NCBI RefSeq assembly: GCF_000003815.2
Contig: NC_049994.1
Span: 6,908,307 to 6,972,306 of the forward strand
Source: Branchiostoma floridae
Taxonomy: Eukaryota; Chordata; Leptocardii; Amphioxiformes; Branchiostomatidae
Direction: 5' to 3'
Length of the DNA: 64,000 nt
Shown: positions 33,365 through 59,025 of the stretch, in pieces
Position numbering within the stretch: position 1 is the stretch's first letter
Layout: each line of letters opens with the position of its first letter
The notes under the pieces: generated by a model
What the model was told of the DNA's origin: nothing
The model's database searches: none
The model's input: only the letters and a program-made list of their open reading frames with translations
Made by a program: the position numbers and the translations under genes

Positions 33365-34963
33365 GGCCACAGCAAGTAAATTTTATGGATGACATCCTCT
33401 GCAGACTACAAAAATAGTGCGATAGGGCGAAAAAAATCAAGATGGGTAAAAAAGCAATAAGATGGCTTCATTTCCAAAAATAGGCACCATAAAGTTGTGA
33501 TGACTGTTGTAAAAAGAATTAGAGGGACAAAACATGGTATCAGAGCCAACAAGGCATTCATTCCTGTATTTGAGACATGTTCTGGTGTGGTAAAAGTGAC
33601 ACTAGTGTGGTGGACTGGCATGACCAACAAAGTTGATAACCACACTCATAGCTTCCATATTGTCACTTTTACAACTATAATACAAGTTTCATTTCTACAA
33701 CTACAGTCCTTGGTATATTAACGGGGGCCGCCCTAAGATGGTTCCCGTCGTAAGACGGTACGGATTTTTTGCTGATCTTGTTATCCATAAGTACACCGTG
33801 TTTGTTGCCACTGACTATGCTGATTACAAAGGTAAATAAACCAGGTCCATGCACACAGCTTTAATGTGCACTCCAAGTATACTTTAACATATTTACTTCA
33901 TGGTTTTTTTTAACAGAATTCTAACAGTAATGTTGACAGTGCTGAATCACTGCGGTCACCGGCCTCTGCGTATTGGCGGCTCGTGTTGCTAACTATACGA
34001 ACTCTTCCAAGCAGTCACACAACTGCCATGATACACATAAATAAAGCTCCATAAAAACTATGAATATGGGTCTTCAAATGTTTGTTGAGTAGAAAAGCAA
34101 CCAAAAGGAAGCGACATAAACATTGCCACCATTGTACTCCCAAGGGAGTGTGGCCGTGAAGGTGGCAGACTAGAGAACGCTCCAAAGATTTATTTCACTG
34201 TAACAAATGATTCGTGCTGTCTATGAAAATAAGACTTGATAGAGAGATGTAGATGATATTTTCATACAATCAGACAGAGTTTTGTTGATGTTGGCGGTGT
34301 CGTTTTTTCGTAATGGTTTTTTTAGTCGGGCATTCACAATCAGTGCATTCAGCCCATTGCCCGTAAAGCTTGATTGTTCTAGGTACAGCCTTCCTCATGT
34401 GAGACAAGAAGTACATACAGTCACGATTTTACTGTCAAAAGAAAGCTAAGATATCATGCTGTTAATTTTTTTCTGTGTACGTAAATTTACCACTTACTTC
34501 TGAAGAGAGCAAAATGTAAAAAAACGTACCAAGTTAGGCACACTGTCCAGCGTAGCACAAAATTGGAAGGTTACATACACGAAATTGTCTCACAGTGTTT
34601 GCCGCTTGTAACACGCAGCGCGAAAAGTTCATGAACCACATGAATGCATTTCTTATTCAAGTATGTTGTTCAAATCTATGTGTAAAAAATTCAGTCATCA
34701 AAATTTGACCACTCTCAGGCAACTAGCGATGGAGCGCCATGAGTTGAGCGCAAGAAAAAGCGTACCGTGTTGGGGCACCTCCCGTTACAAGTGTCCCTTC
34801 TACAAGTACAACTATTAGGCTACAACACAACATATTTGCTTATTTTGGTATCGTAATGTTGACCATCCCTGCAGAAGAAAACAAATTCTTTTTTTTTTTT
34901 CTGAAATCAGGCGACAATTAATGCGCGCGCTGATGTCATCCATAAAATTTACTTGCAGTGGCC
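33365..34963. mobile_element. TA-flanked MITE family, copy 1 (interrupted)
   Basis: The ends GGCCACAGCAAGTAAATTTT and its inverted counterpart at 34940-34963 (AAATTTACTTGCAGTGGCC) are bordered by TA. The same family lies inverted at 49809-50346. Copy 1 is longer because another element sits inside it at about 33721-34785. Confidence 0.75.
33721..34785. mobile_element. Element nested in the 33365 MITE
   Basis: Copy 2 of the host MITE (49809-50346, inverse orientation) is continuous where copy 1 is split, showing that these roughly 1065 bp are an insertion. Its ends read ACGGGGGCCGCCC and the complement ACGGGAGGTGCCCC, an imperfect inverted repeat. No transposase frame. Confidence 0.6.
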
Positions 34964-34989
34964 TAATAAGTATTTCATTTTGTACAACA

Positions 34990-35494
34990 TTGTTTTAGAT
35001 ACCTACAAACCAAAATGATAAAAATCCGCTGTTCCCTTCTTGAGTTATGACAAAGTCTTTTTTACCAACAAGCCCTACCCATTTTGCTTACTGGGAAGTA
35101 CTAATGGTACGGTCCACGCGTGGGGGTCAGGGAGTCTGACCCTTGGGCCTTGGCAACTGTCAGGTACAGCTGCAAAGGGTGAAAGGAAGCAAACCAGCTG
35201 CAGGCTAGGGATTTATATTGCTTCAGAAATTGTTGACAAAAATGCCCCTGCCATCCCATATCTAGCCGCCAGGGGGCAAAAACTTTGTCACTAATTCCTG
35301 AGATTTAGCTATCTTACACCGAAAAATCGTGACCATAGCTTGTTCAGAACACGATATAGCAAAACCCGAAGTTGCGCTGCAGTACCAAAGGAAGCCAGTA
35401 GGGGGCCCAAAATCTAATCATTTCCAACTTTTGTCACACCCTACCAACAGACCAAGTATGAACCACTCCACCCAGCCGTTCTTAAGTTATCTTG

Positions 35495-35544
<50 letters not shown>

Positions 35545-35545
35545 C
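34990..35545. repeat. Dispersed repeat with GCCGCTAGGGGG-like phrases and a CA tract
   Basis: Phrases such as CTGCAGTACCAAAGGAAGCC, AGGGGGCCCA and a closing (CA)n at about 35499-35542 recur near 50380 and 58740-59020. It is a degenerate repeat rather than a gene. Confidence 0.55.
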
Positions 35546-36423
35546 AGACAAAGGCAGGGCAAAATACAACCTCCATTACATTTCATGGAGGTAATGAGTC
35601 ACACGTAACGATAAATGTGTGATTTAACAAAATAGCGTTTGTAATTGCACAGTTACTGTATTGTAAGATAGAAAGCGACAAAAATGTACAAGGAATCGTT
35701 ACATTTCCACGTAAATATTTTAGCTACATGGAGTGTGTAATGTACACCTAATAGTATGCTGATTCAAACGAATAGTAATGGAATAGAATGTATCTGAATT
35801 TCTTCCATATTTAAAAAAAAAATATCATATTATCTAAGATGGTTGCAACTTTATTATTACAAAGACTATGTATCACAGGAAACATTTACATTCTTGTTAG
35901 AGGAGTTATGCATTGGATTCTAATCATTACTATGTCTCTATTGTCTACGGCTATTCACAATGTCAGTAACTATCTCGTTGCATTGTTAATAGTTGCTTTC
36001 ACAGATATCCTCGTAAAATTATCCTGCATTATAAAAGAGACTAGAAATTACCGTAAAAACAAACGCTTGCATCATATGCATACAGCGAATTTGTCATCAA
36101 AGAAACTAAACCTTGGAATGTGTAGTAGATGTAAATATTATTAGTATAAAAGTTCAATCGAGTTAGTAGGCCAAAAATTAAGAAACATCATTAACTGTTC
36201 TCCAACTCAATGAATTTTTATTTTAGTTATCTTTTCCTCTACTGAGACGGTGGGCGTTACTGACTTACGGCGAACTTTGACCGGGCCATTGACCCAGTGC
36301 CTACGTCACATGTCTACAGCAGTTAGATCAGATACCTGATGAAGACCGAGAGTTTCGGTGTAATTGTTCTCATTATGTCTATATTCTTGCTAGGTTCAAA
36401 GTTTCTCCTTACTAAATTTAGTA
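35546..36423. other. 3' flank of the kinase gene
   Basis: AT-rich DNA with no exon. The plus-strand frame at 35839-36144 is unrecognised and AT-driven. The phrase GATACCTGATGAAGACCGAG near 36330 resembles common repeat DNA. Confidence 0.4.
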
Positions 36424-49575
<13,152 letters not shown>

Positions 49576-49808
49576 TATGTTCGTTCAAGCTTGCTTGTTT
49601 GCGTAAAGCAGGTTCTTTGTTGAAGCCAGGGGGATGTAGAGTGAGTTAGCCGCCTTGCCCTGTGACGTTGTTAGACTTTGACCCTTTACATGATTTGTAA
49701 AATGAGAACTAGCTTAGTTTCCTAGGAAACAATGAGTCAGTTCCGTACTTCGGGTAGGTAATGTACTTCTAAGTATACCAATAGATGAATCCTACATAAT
49801 ATAGATTA
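49576..49808 (-). promoter_or_regulatory. Presumed promoter region of the kinase gene
   Basis: This lies between the first ATG and a MITE, so the 5' UTR and promoter should be here. No TATA box or other specific motif is claimed. Confidence 0.25.
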
Positions 49809-50346
49809 GGCCACAGCAAGTAAATTTTATGGATGACATCAGCGCGCGCATTAATTTTCGCCTGATTTCAGAAAAAAAAACAAGAATTGTTTTCTTCTGC
49901 AAGGATGGTCAACATGACGATAAAGTACCGAAATCAGCAAATGTGTTGTGTTGCAGCCTGATAATTGTACTTGTAATAGTGACACTTGGGAGGTACCAGG
50001 GCTGTAGTTGTAGAAATGAAACTTATTGGATAGTTGCAAAAGTGACAGCAATATGGAAGCCATGCGTGTGGTTACCAACTTTGTTGGTGATGCCAGTCTA
50101 CCACACTAGTGTCACTTTTACCACACCAGTACATGTCTTGAATACAGGAATGAATGCCTTGTTGGCTCTGATACCATGTTTTGTCCCTTTATTTCTTGTT
50201 ACAACATTCATCAAAACTTTATGGTGTCTACTTTTGAAAATGTAGCCATCTTGTTTTTTTTTTCACATCATGTTTTTTTTTCGCCCTATTGCACTATTTT
50301 TGCTGTCTGCAGAGGATGTCATCCATAAAATTTACTTGCTATGGCC
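49809..50346. mobile_element. TA-flanked MITE family, copy 2 (uninterrupted)
   Basis: The ends GGCCACAGCAAGTAAATTTT and AAATTTACTTGCTATGGCC are inverted and bordered by TA. Its interior matches the two halves of the 33365-34963 element in reverse orientation, providing the empty site for the insertion there. Confidence 0.78.
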
Positions 50347-50640
50347 TAAGCAGTACTTTATAATTTTCAAGATTGTAGTCCTAGAGAAAGCCGCTAGGGG
50401 GTACAGACCACACCACACGGTCTTCATATCTCCTACCAACTAGACAAGACCATTGCGTAACCAGGGCAAGAAAAATACAAAACCCGCAGGTTCTGCTGCA
50501 GTACCAAGGTCGTACGTCTGGAGGAAAAAAATGATCTTACCCTTTGTCATTACAACTCCAATCCACATATCAAATGTCATAACATATTCATTTCGAGGTT
50601 TTGAAGTTATGCGGATCACAACCGGAAACACAAACGCACA
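50347..50640. repeat. Degenerate GCCGCTAGGGGG-type repeat
   Basis: Contains AAGCCGCTAGGGGG, CTCCTACCAACTAGACAAGA and CTGCAGTACCAAGG phrases in common with 35380-35480 and 58750-58960. No gene. Confidence 0.5.
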
Positions 50641-50645
50641 CACAC

Positions 50646-50785
<140 letters not shown>

Positions 50786-50989
50786 AAAGAGAGAGGAAGG
50801 CAGACAGACAAAGATGTACGGAAGAGATCTAGAGAGAAGAAATAGAAGAAAATTTAATCCAGATATCTTGATCTTTGTTTTCAGTCTAACGAATCTACAT
50901 ATCATATCCTTGTCATGCAACTTCGTGAAAGAATATTGCTTGCGGTAAATATCTGATTATAGTAGTGAGCTACATGCTAGATAAAAACG

Positions 50990-51515
50990 ATTAGACTCCT
51001 GTGGGAGTATTGTTTGACAAAAACAGTCTAGAATGTTTGTACTTAATAAATCATTACAAAGGAACTATGTACGTCTACGTGCTTTGGACAGCGTGTCCCT
51101 TCCAATTCAAACACGCGCACACATCACCTAGCGATTTATCACAACCTTGCAGCTAGCCCTCCTGGCACGTCCCATGTTGGGGGTACTAATGTGATACGTA
51201 CGTGCTACAGTGAGCGTAGTGGCGTGAATTTGCAATAGGCATTTTCCGTCGCTTAAATACGGGAACAAATGCAAACCTTGTAGCGATAAGGTCTTGAACC
51301 GTAGGAGTCATTTTGTCAGATTTGAAGGCCTGCGGCGTCCTATGTGCATACAAGTAAAGAACCGAACCTGTCAAATTTAGCTTTGCAATTGCCCGGGAAA
51401 CGATTTAAAGTTTGAAATGAATAATGATAAATAATGCAATAGAGATTATTAGTAATAATGATGATAATTGTGTTTTGAACTGATTGTTTTTGTGTGCATA
51501 ATATAACCGTTTATC
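50990..51515. repeat. Partial third copy of the 56-59 kb duplicated unit
   Basis: Phrases in order: TACGTGCTTTGGACAGCGTG, CACCTAGCGATTTATCACAA, CAGTGAGCGTAGTGGCGTGA, AAGGTCTTGAACCGTAGG and TTTTTGTGTGCATAATATAA. The same series occurs at 56100-56460 and 57420-59200. Confidence 0.7.
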
Positions 51516-51559
51516 GCATTGAAAGTTTATCTACTCCCCCACCCAACACCCCCACCCCC

Positions 51560-51975
51560 ACCCCTCTCCGTGTCATGTATAGAAAATGAATTTCATTTCA
51601 TAATGGATTGTCCGACCTATGCAGAAGACCGTAACAAGTTATTTCAGTTTATTGCATGTAAGTCAGATATTGTATTGCCACATGCTATATATAAGACAGG
51701 GATATTCAATTTGATATTATCATGTCCTGTTCATATATCTGCCTACGTAGGCAAATTCATTTACAACTCCTTGCAAAAACGAGACAATGCTATATTGACA
51801 TAGTGATCTGAAGTATTATCTTTTATGATATTAACTAGATTGTTCATACTGTTTTATTAGTTGAAATTAGTTGTTAGATATTTGCAATAGTATATAGTTT
51901 AACTCCCATGTATATTCAGATTGCAATTCATTGTACCTGTTACAATTGTCGCGCAATAAAGTTCTATTCTCTTCT
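51560..51975 (+). pseudogene. LINE ORF C-terminus and 3' UTR
   Basis: A short frame encodes CIENEFHFIMDCPTYAEDRN and ends RDNAILT*, resembling the Cys/His-containing C-terminus of non-LTR RT proteins (E..HF...CP.Y...R). The 3' UTR ends TTGTCGCGCAATAAAGTTC. The 5' part is missing. Confidence 0.7.
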
Positions 51976-52262
51976 ATGTGTGTATAGTTACCCATTCTTT
52001 CATCCATATGAAGCTATGGGGTGGTGCCTGGAGTCGCGCGAAGATGTGATACATATAACATTCCCCAGACCGAAGGGTGAGTGGGTGGGTGGGTGGGCGA
52101 AAAAGAAACTGCGCTCCCTTGTGCCTACCTCTTTTCCCTTGTCCCACTCCTTCTATCCCATGTTGACGTCTTCGACGGATTCCAGGCTTTGCGGATGAGT
52201 CCGTCAAACTGCATAGTGAATAGTCTATCTTCTCCTTATATAGGATTGGGTCTTCGCCTAAT

Positions 52263-52499
52263 ATGGGCATCGCCAATCACAGCGCAGGAAAGATAGTGTA
52301 TACCAACCCTCTGGCACTTGTTAGAAGGAAAATGTCCAGACTTTGCTTGATGTACAAAATGACCAATAAACTGGTGGACTTACCGACTGATAAGTATCTA
52401 ATAACAGCTAAAAAAACAAGACACAGTTATGTCTTCAAGTACCAGAGTTACCAACCTAGGATTGATGTGTTCAAAAATTCGTACTTTCCCAAAACTTAG
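52263..52499 (+). pseudogene. LINE RT C-terminal fragment of another clade
   Basis: The frame encodes RRKMSRLCLMYKMTNKLVDL, a TRHSYVFKYQ segment and RIDVFKNSYFPKT*, like the LFYKIxNxLV....R......SFFPRT end of many non-LTR RTs. Truncated on both sides. Confidence 0.6.
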
Positions 52500-52637
52500 T
52501 TTTAGTTTAGTTTTAAAGAACGATTGCAGATAGATATGCAAACTTTAAGTGTGACAGGTCGTTCAGTGTAACATAACCAACTGCTGCCGCGCCGCGTGCC
52601 TGCGAAGCTGGTGTGTTACGCCGAAGGGCGGTTATAC

Positions 52638-54899
52638 CGGCACTACACGAAAAAGCGAATATCCGGGTCGAATACTCCTGTATATAAACCCAGATATTCA
52701 AAATATGTGGCCGATAACGGGTATATGCCGTCCGCACACTTGGTATAGACGGACCTGCATATGACCCGGAGATTCACAACAATTAGTGTGCGGGACATAT
52801 GGAGGCCGATAATGCCTGCATATGTGCCTGGCCATCCCGGTGCATGTCCCGCCCATGTCCGCTCATCCGACCCAAATTTCCTGCATATGCCTGCCTATTC
52901 GGGACATGCACCCTTGTTAGCACCTAATTATCACCTAATTATCTCACCCAGGCCTCGACTAGAGCACCCTTTGTCATTGAAAGCAGGTTTGCTTTACTAC
53001 TCTGCCCTACCTAGGATCCCCCCTCCCTGTAGTGTGTTTATTTTGCTTTTATTCTTTCTGAATGGTGAATGAATTTTCTTTATTTTTTCAAAGTATTTCT
53101 GGACAGTAGACTGTCCTGACGATTTCCTCCATATGTGCTAGGAATGATGCTCCTTTTACGTCTTGTGAAGTTCTGCATTCCCGCTATCATACATTCTGTT
53201 GTCCACCCGTCACAGACTTTTGTAAGTCAGGAGCACAGCTGCAGCAAAATTTCTAAACGTGGACGTGAAGATTTGTGGTAACCATTAATCCATCGCGACA
53301 CGGGCGGGCAGCCTCCACTGTCCACGGGGCCGAAGCAGAAATCACCCGAGCCAACCACGGCCTCCGGCAGCAACTTTTAAGTCAGCCCTACATGGCGACG
53401 TGTGACGTAGTCTCAAACCGTTCGCAAAATCAGAACCGGGCATGTCAGTCGTACCCCGCCGTACTCTACAGAGCCTGCCCGCGCGCGAGGCTGGATACTA
53501 GCTATAAAATTACAGTTGTTTAAAACTCCTAGCAGAATCCAATCCTTCAGCGTACTCAGGCAGTTCAAATTCCACGCGGCAAGATGTTGTTTAGTCTCGA
53601 GGTCGTATCATTCTAAATCCCTCAGTGTTCACTGACGTTGTCTGCCGTGCATGCAGATATCCAGCTATCGGGATCCGTTGCGTAAAAGCGCAACCTCACA
53701 GAAAGAAGTCTAGCTCTGAAATGCCAACTGTAAAATTTGAAAATGTTGACATGTGTGTTGATTGGTCCTTATTTTCAAACACCTACATGCTGTGTGAAAT
53801 ACAATTGGCTAGTTCTGATGAGTATTTGCATACAGACAGACACAATAGGTCGGGAGGTCCACTGTAGCTAAATTCAGCTTTTGTCACCTGGCCAGTTCAC
53901 AGTCAAACAATACTCACAAGGAACTAGGTGAAAATGTGTTACTGTATTAAAATAAATTGTTAATGATTTCATACATCAGTCTGGTAACAAACATATTGTT
54001 TTTGCAACAAGTATTATCCACAAGGATAAAAACGAATGAAGGCTTCCAATGCGAGCGTGGGTATATAATATACGCCATGTTTTCTTTTGTTTCAAAAGCA
54101 CAACATTGGTCTTTAGACTGAAGCGGCCGTTTCATTGATAAGCTTAGGGCGTAAAATGACTACCCCACCATAGAATGGTGGAGAATGTTATCATCAAACG
54201 TGTTAGATTTTACTTAGAATGTCCATTTCGTGTAGTTCAATCTAGGCAACAAACTGCCGCAAAAAGAAAAACGAATATTAAAATTGAGCATGGGTAAGCC
54301 ATGTTTTCTTTTGTGTCAAAAGCTTTAAAAAAAGTAAAATTAGTTGATTAGCTAAAAACGTAAAACCGAAGCTTAAGAATATAATAATACCAAACGCTGG
54401 TATACGACGCCCTCAAAGTTATTTTTAGTGTTCGTTCTAGGTAACAATTCATTGGAAAACGATGATACGCGCCATTCGTGCGTAGGCCTTTCTTTGTTCT
54501 TGTAAAACAATGCATTCGTTTATATCAGGCGTTTGTGAGTTTTGTTGACTGAAAATGCCAGACAAGTCAATACACATCCGCTTGGAGAGTACTTTTTTGT
54601 AAAGCGGATGTCCTTTACCAATCTTACTCAAACCTATTCTTATGACAAAGTATCATTACGTCTATCAATTCACACACAAGATGGTCTCTTGTTTGGCATT
54701 ACTCAAGACACGAGACGTGAGCAGGGGCCGCATATCCCCATACATGTCTAATTACCGGATGGGCAGGCATAAGCGGTAATATGCAGGACCCGCGCTTGTC
54801 ATAACAGGATATGACTGCACATGCCCCGGATACACCAGGTTTCACGGGACATATGCAACCCCAAAAACGACCGGATATTCAAGTTTTCGTGTAGTGCGG
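52638..54899. mobile_element. Possible DNA transposon with matched ends, no transposase
   Basis: Left end CGGCACTACACGAAAAAGCG then AATATCCGGGTCG; right end, reverse-complemented, CCGCACTACACGAAAACTTG then AATATCCGGTCG. ATAC flanks the left side and follows the right side. No transposase frame was recognised inside, so it is non-autonomous, or two solo repeats. Confidence 0.5.
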
Positions 54900-54913
54900 A
54901 TACTAGTATATTA

Positions 54914-55949
54914 TATAATCTCCAAGCAGATCTTGCTGTGGCAAATGGGAAGGAGTTTAGCCGGCAGAGGAGCTATTGGCCACAGCGAAGATCTGCTGCA
55001 GAACGGAACCGCTCAAAGGCAATTATCAGGCAATTAAACTGCGTTAGGAAGAAGGTGCGAATTGCCCCGGGCGTGCGGGGCCAGGGATCCCGTCACAGGT
55101 CGGCTGTAAGAGTTCATTGTGTTTTCTGTGACATCTGGGGATTTCTTTGCTTCTTTGGTGTCAATAACGCGTCAATAACTGACTACGTACTGGAGGAAAA
55201 CAACAGCAAAACGCGTCAGCACGATGCGACAGGACGCAAGTGCAGTGGGGAGGGGGGCGCTGACGTCGATTTCCCCCAACGTTTCATGAAGCCACGGCGC
55301 CCGTTTGTTTGCCTGAGAATGCACCGGACGCCGTTAGAAATAATTCAAATCGGCTTTGCTGAAAATGCACGTGCTGATTATGTGGATACCTTTCCAAAAT
55401 TTCAAGTTCTGTCTACGTTTTTACACGCCGATGTCTGTCCGTCAAATGTGACGAGCGTGGGTCTTTGAACCGAATCCAAGCGTATATGATCGGTAAAGAT
55501 TTGAAGTTGCAGACATGAAAAAATGATACAGGAAGTGTTTAGCGCAGCTTTTATTGCAAAATATATACAAGTAACAACTAGATAATAACTTGTTATTTGT
55601 GTACAACTGATAATTTCATATGTCGATACGTTGTCTTGGTGCGCTGTGATGCAGTCTGCTCCAGCGGTTTCGGGGGGAAGCCCCCGCTGTGAACTGGCGC
55701 GGCTCGCCGCGTTTGTACCAGATAGTGGCTCGGAAGGGTTGTAAAACGATAATCCCGGCCAAATTTAGCCAATTTTCACGTTGGAGGTAAGTGGATACTA
55801 GGAGGAGCAGAAACACGTTTCTGAAAAGATCGCCCCTCCCGCTGCCTTTGACCGGTGCGTTCTGCAGCAGATCTTCGCTGTGGCCAATAGCTCCTCTGCC
55901 GGCTAAACTCCTTCCCATTTGCCACAGCAAGATCTGCTTGGAGATTATA
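54914..55949. repeat. Inverted repeat with 107-bp near-identical arms
   Basis: Arms at 54914-55021 and 55844-55949 are near-perfect reverse complements (CCAAGCAGATCTTGCTGTGG through GATCTGCTGCAGAACG). The 0.8-kb middle is unlike its surroundings and GC-richer; a 215-residue plus-strand frame (54821-55468) runs from outside the left arm into it but shows no known domain. Confidence 0.8.
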
Positions 55950-56049
55950 TTATATAGATACAGATGCAGATACAGCCACGTGGTATCAATTTCGCACCCT
56001 GTCGGTCGTAATATAACACTCAAGAATAATAGGTAACAGTCATAGTAGA

Positions 56050-57315
56050 TTGCAGTCCACTTGTAGGAGTATTTTTCACACAGGCAAGCTAAAAGTATGC
56101 ATTCTGTAGATCATTTGTACGATTACGTGCTTTGAAGAGCGTGTCACCGGCCACCACGTGCTGCAGTGAGCGTAGTGGCGTGAATTTGCATTAGGGATTT
56201 TTTTTGTCAATTAAAAGCTGGAACAGATGCAAGAATTCTAGGGATAAGATTTTGAACCGCAGACGTCATTTCGTCTGATATGAAGGACCCCGTAAAAGCC
56301 TGCGGTGCCCTATGTACATGTTCTATAGATACGGAACAAACCAACAGAACCTGGCTTTGCAAATTTGGTTTTGCAATTGGGGCAACGATTTTTAACTTTG
56401 AAATGTAGGTAAATGTGTTTTGAAATGATCGTTTTTGTGTGCATAATCTAACCGTCTATCGCATTGGAAAGCTTATTATTTAGTACTCCCTCCGCCATGC
56501 CATGTGTGTCTATAACCCTTTGACAGGTGGTATCAAGTTTGCGCCCTGTCTGACGGTTTCTGTAGCCGTACCTTAAAGAGTCACAGTATAAATAGCTGAC
56601 ATATTTTGAATTTGTTGCAATGATATTTATTACAGGTTTAAGCCCACCAGGGATAACTGCAAATACATTTAACGTCGAGATGATTCAATTATGGCAAATA
56701 CACTCAGTCACTTTGATATATGTGACTAGTTGCTGAACTATTTCGACCTAATACACAATCAGTATATACTGTAAATACAAATATAATACTATTTATTTTA
56801 TTTATTTGTTCAGCTGTTTACAAACAGCCAGGGCTGCCAAACTATCCGTAGGCTATTATTAAGGGCTAACCCTGTACATGTTCGCACATGTTCGCACAAG
56901 ACCTGTTATACCGCCCCTTACGGGGTGACACACCCGTCCGGGTGAATGATGTAGATCACCATGAGGCTGATACGAGACAGAGGTTCGCCAGGTCTCCATA
57001 TAATACTAGTACATCGATAGCTTCTCGCGTAATCCTCGAACACACAGAAACATAAATCGGGCCAAAAATGTTACAATCTAGGTAATAATTGACTAAAGCT
57101 ATGACTTTGCTAAATCTGAAGCGTTGTTTGAAGGCTGACAAGTGCATGTGACTTACAAGTACTAGTTAGATGTCCTGCAGATCATTAGAAATGAATGACC
57201 GCTTGGTCAGCGACCTGTTATACAAATCCATAACTTCAGCAACTAATCCATAATCCCCAACAAACTTTATATCTTTCTTCAGACTATTAAAGATTTACAT
57301 GGGGGTTTAACTTCG
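56050..57315. repeat. Segmental duplication, unit A
   Basis: Starts CTTGTAGGAGTATTTTTCAC and ends TACATGGGGGTTTA. Shared phrases with unit B, in order, include ATCATTTGTACGATTACGTG, TAAGCCCAC.AGGGATAACT, CTAGGTAATAATTGACT and ATGACTTTGCTAAATCTGAA. A retroelement-like piece at 56800-56990 is present only here. Confidence 0.75.
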
Positions 57316-58040
57316 AGAACAATCTTTTTTATGTCAAAACTCTGATTCAAGATTGGATTGCCGTCTTCTTGTAGAAGTATTTTTTACACAGACAAGCTAA
57401 AATTTTGCATTCTGTTGATCATTTGTACGATTACGTGCGTTGAAGAGCGTGTACCTGGTCACCTAGCGATATGTCACAACATTGCAGCTAGCCTTCCTGA
57501 AATGTACCATACTGGGGATGGTGGTAATGTGATACGTACGTGTTACAGTGAGCGAAGTGGTGTAAATTTAACATTGGGATTTAATTTCCTGTCACTTAAA
57601 AGTCGGAATAGATGCAAGCCTTCTAGCGATTAGGTCTTGAATCGCAGACGTCATTTCGTGTCATATGTACATATTCTATATGGAACACTAGAGTTCAACG
57701 AACACATACCTTTGCCAAATAAACCAGGTTTGTTATGTAGAATGATGTCTGTAGACATAAATGTGTTACTCATTACATTTTATTTTATATGCCTGGAGTT
57801 GGTTCATAACATTTCGCCATTGCTTATGCAAATTAGATCCCTATGCAGATTAGATTTACATAGTAATATTAAATTGTATCAAGTATCATTTAAGCTATCA
57901 GCATACCCAAAATCATGATGATCCTTTCATCCCTTATTCTCTTTCAAGGTAGGAAACTAAACTGGCTCCTGCAGTTCAAGAAAAGACGTTAAGCGGACCC
58001 AAACATTCACCTCTTATTCTCTGCCATCTTTCTCAGTTAC

Positions 58041-58705
58041 ATATGTGACAAGTTTGAAAGTCCTATCACGGAATGCAGTGGATTTATCTTTCCTCATTAA
58101 TCATGCAGATTAGCTGTTAATTTGCATAACTAGTATCTCATTATGTAAGTTTTTACTTCGGCTATCTACACAGCAAAAATAATGACGATCCGTCAACACG
58201 TTCATGTTTTGCTATCAATCATGCAAATGAGATCATCATTGGCATAATAAATGTGTATTGATATTTCCTTCTTTCTTAGCTAAAAATGTGACAAGTTTGA
58301 AAGTCCTATAAGAAATGTAGTGGATTTACAAACTTTTCTCATTAATTATGCAAATTAGTAGTCGATTTGCATAATTATAATTCCATCATGTAAGTCTTCC
58401 CTTTGGCTATCTACATACCAAAAACCATGACGATCCGTCAACACGTTTATATTTTCTTATTAATTATGCAAATGAGGCCGTCATTTGCATAATTAATATG
58501 CATTGATATTTCTCTCTTCCTCATCTATATATGTGACAAGTTTGAAAGTCCTATCATGAAATGCAGAGGATTTATAAACTTTCCTCATTAATTATGCAAA
58601 TTAGTTGCTGATTTGCATAATTGGTATTCCATTGTGTACATTGTTACTTGGGCTATCTACATACCAAAAACCATGACGATCCATCAACACGTTCTCGAGT
58701 TATTC
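58041..58705. repeat. Tandem repeat, three units of about 244 bp, octamer-rich
   Basis: Units begin (A)TATGTGACAAGTTTGAAAGT at 58041, 58283 and 58529. Together they contain four ATGCAAAT and four ATTTGCAT octamers in paired inverted arrangement (for example 58466-58473 with 58483-58490). Confidence 0.8.
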
Positions 58706-58729
58706 TCGTCCAAAGTTTGAAAGGAAATC

Positions 58730-58991
58730 GGCGACTGCAGTTCCAAACATGCCGCTAGGGGGTCCAAACTTAAAGCACTTACTCTCTGCCCCAAGGGCTA
58801 TCTACCACTCAAAAATCATAACCACAGCAGGTCCAGAACACGAGATAAAAAAAATTGAGGTTTTGCTGCAGTACCTTAGCAAGCCGCTAGGGGGCCCATT
58901 ATCGAACTTGACCTTCTTTTTCCCGACCCCTACCCACCTACCAAATATTATTGGGATCCATCAAAGGCTTCTTGAGTTATACTGTTAACAC

Positions 58992-59022
<31 letters not shown>

Positions 59023-59025
59023 CAC
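58730..59025. repeat. GCCGCTAGGGGG-type repeat with CAGA microsatellite
   Basis: Two GCCGCTAGGGGG phrases about 140 bp apart, GAGTTATACTGTTAACACAC, then (CAGA)n at about 58992-59025. Related to segments at 35380 and 50390. Confidence 0.6.

Noticed and set aside
35839-36144. 101-residue frame with hydrophobic stretches
   Set aside because: Leu/Ile-rich from AT-rich sequence, no family features, no neighbouring exon signals.
54821-55468. 215-residue plus-strand frame in the inverted-repeat region
   Set aside because: It begins in repeat DNA, crosses the inverted arm and shows no domain; possibly chance in GC-richer DNA. Kept only as a note.
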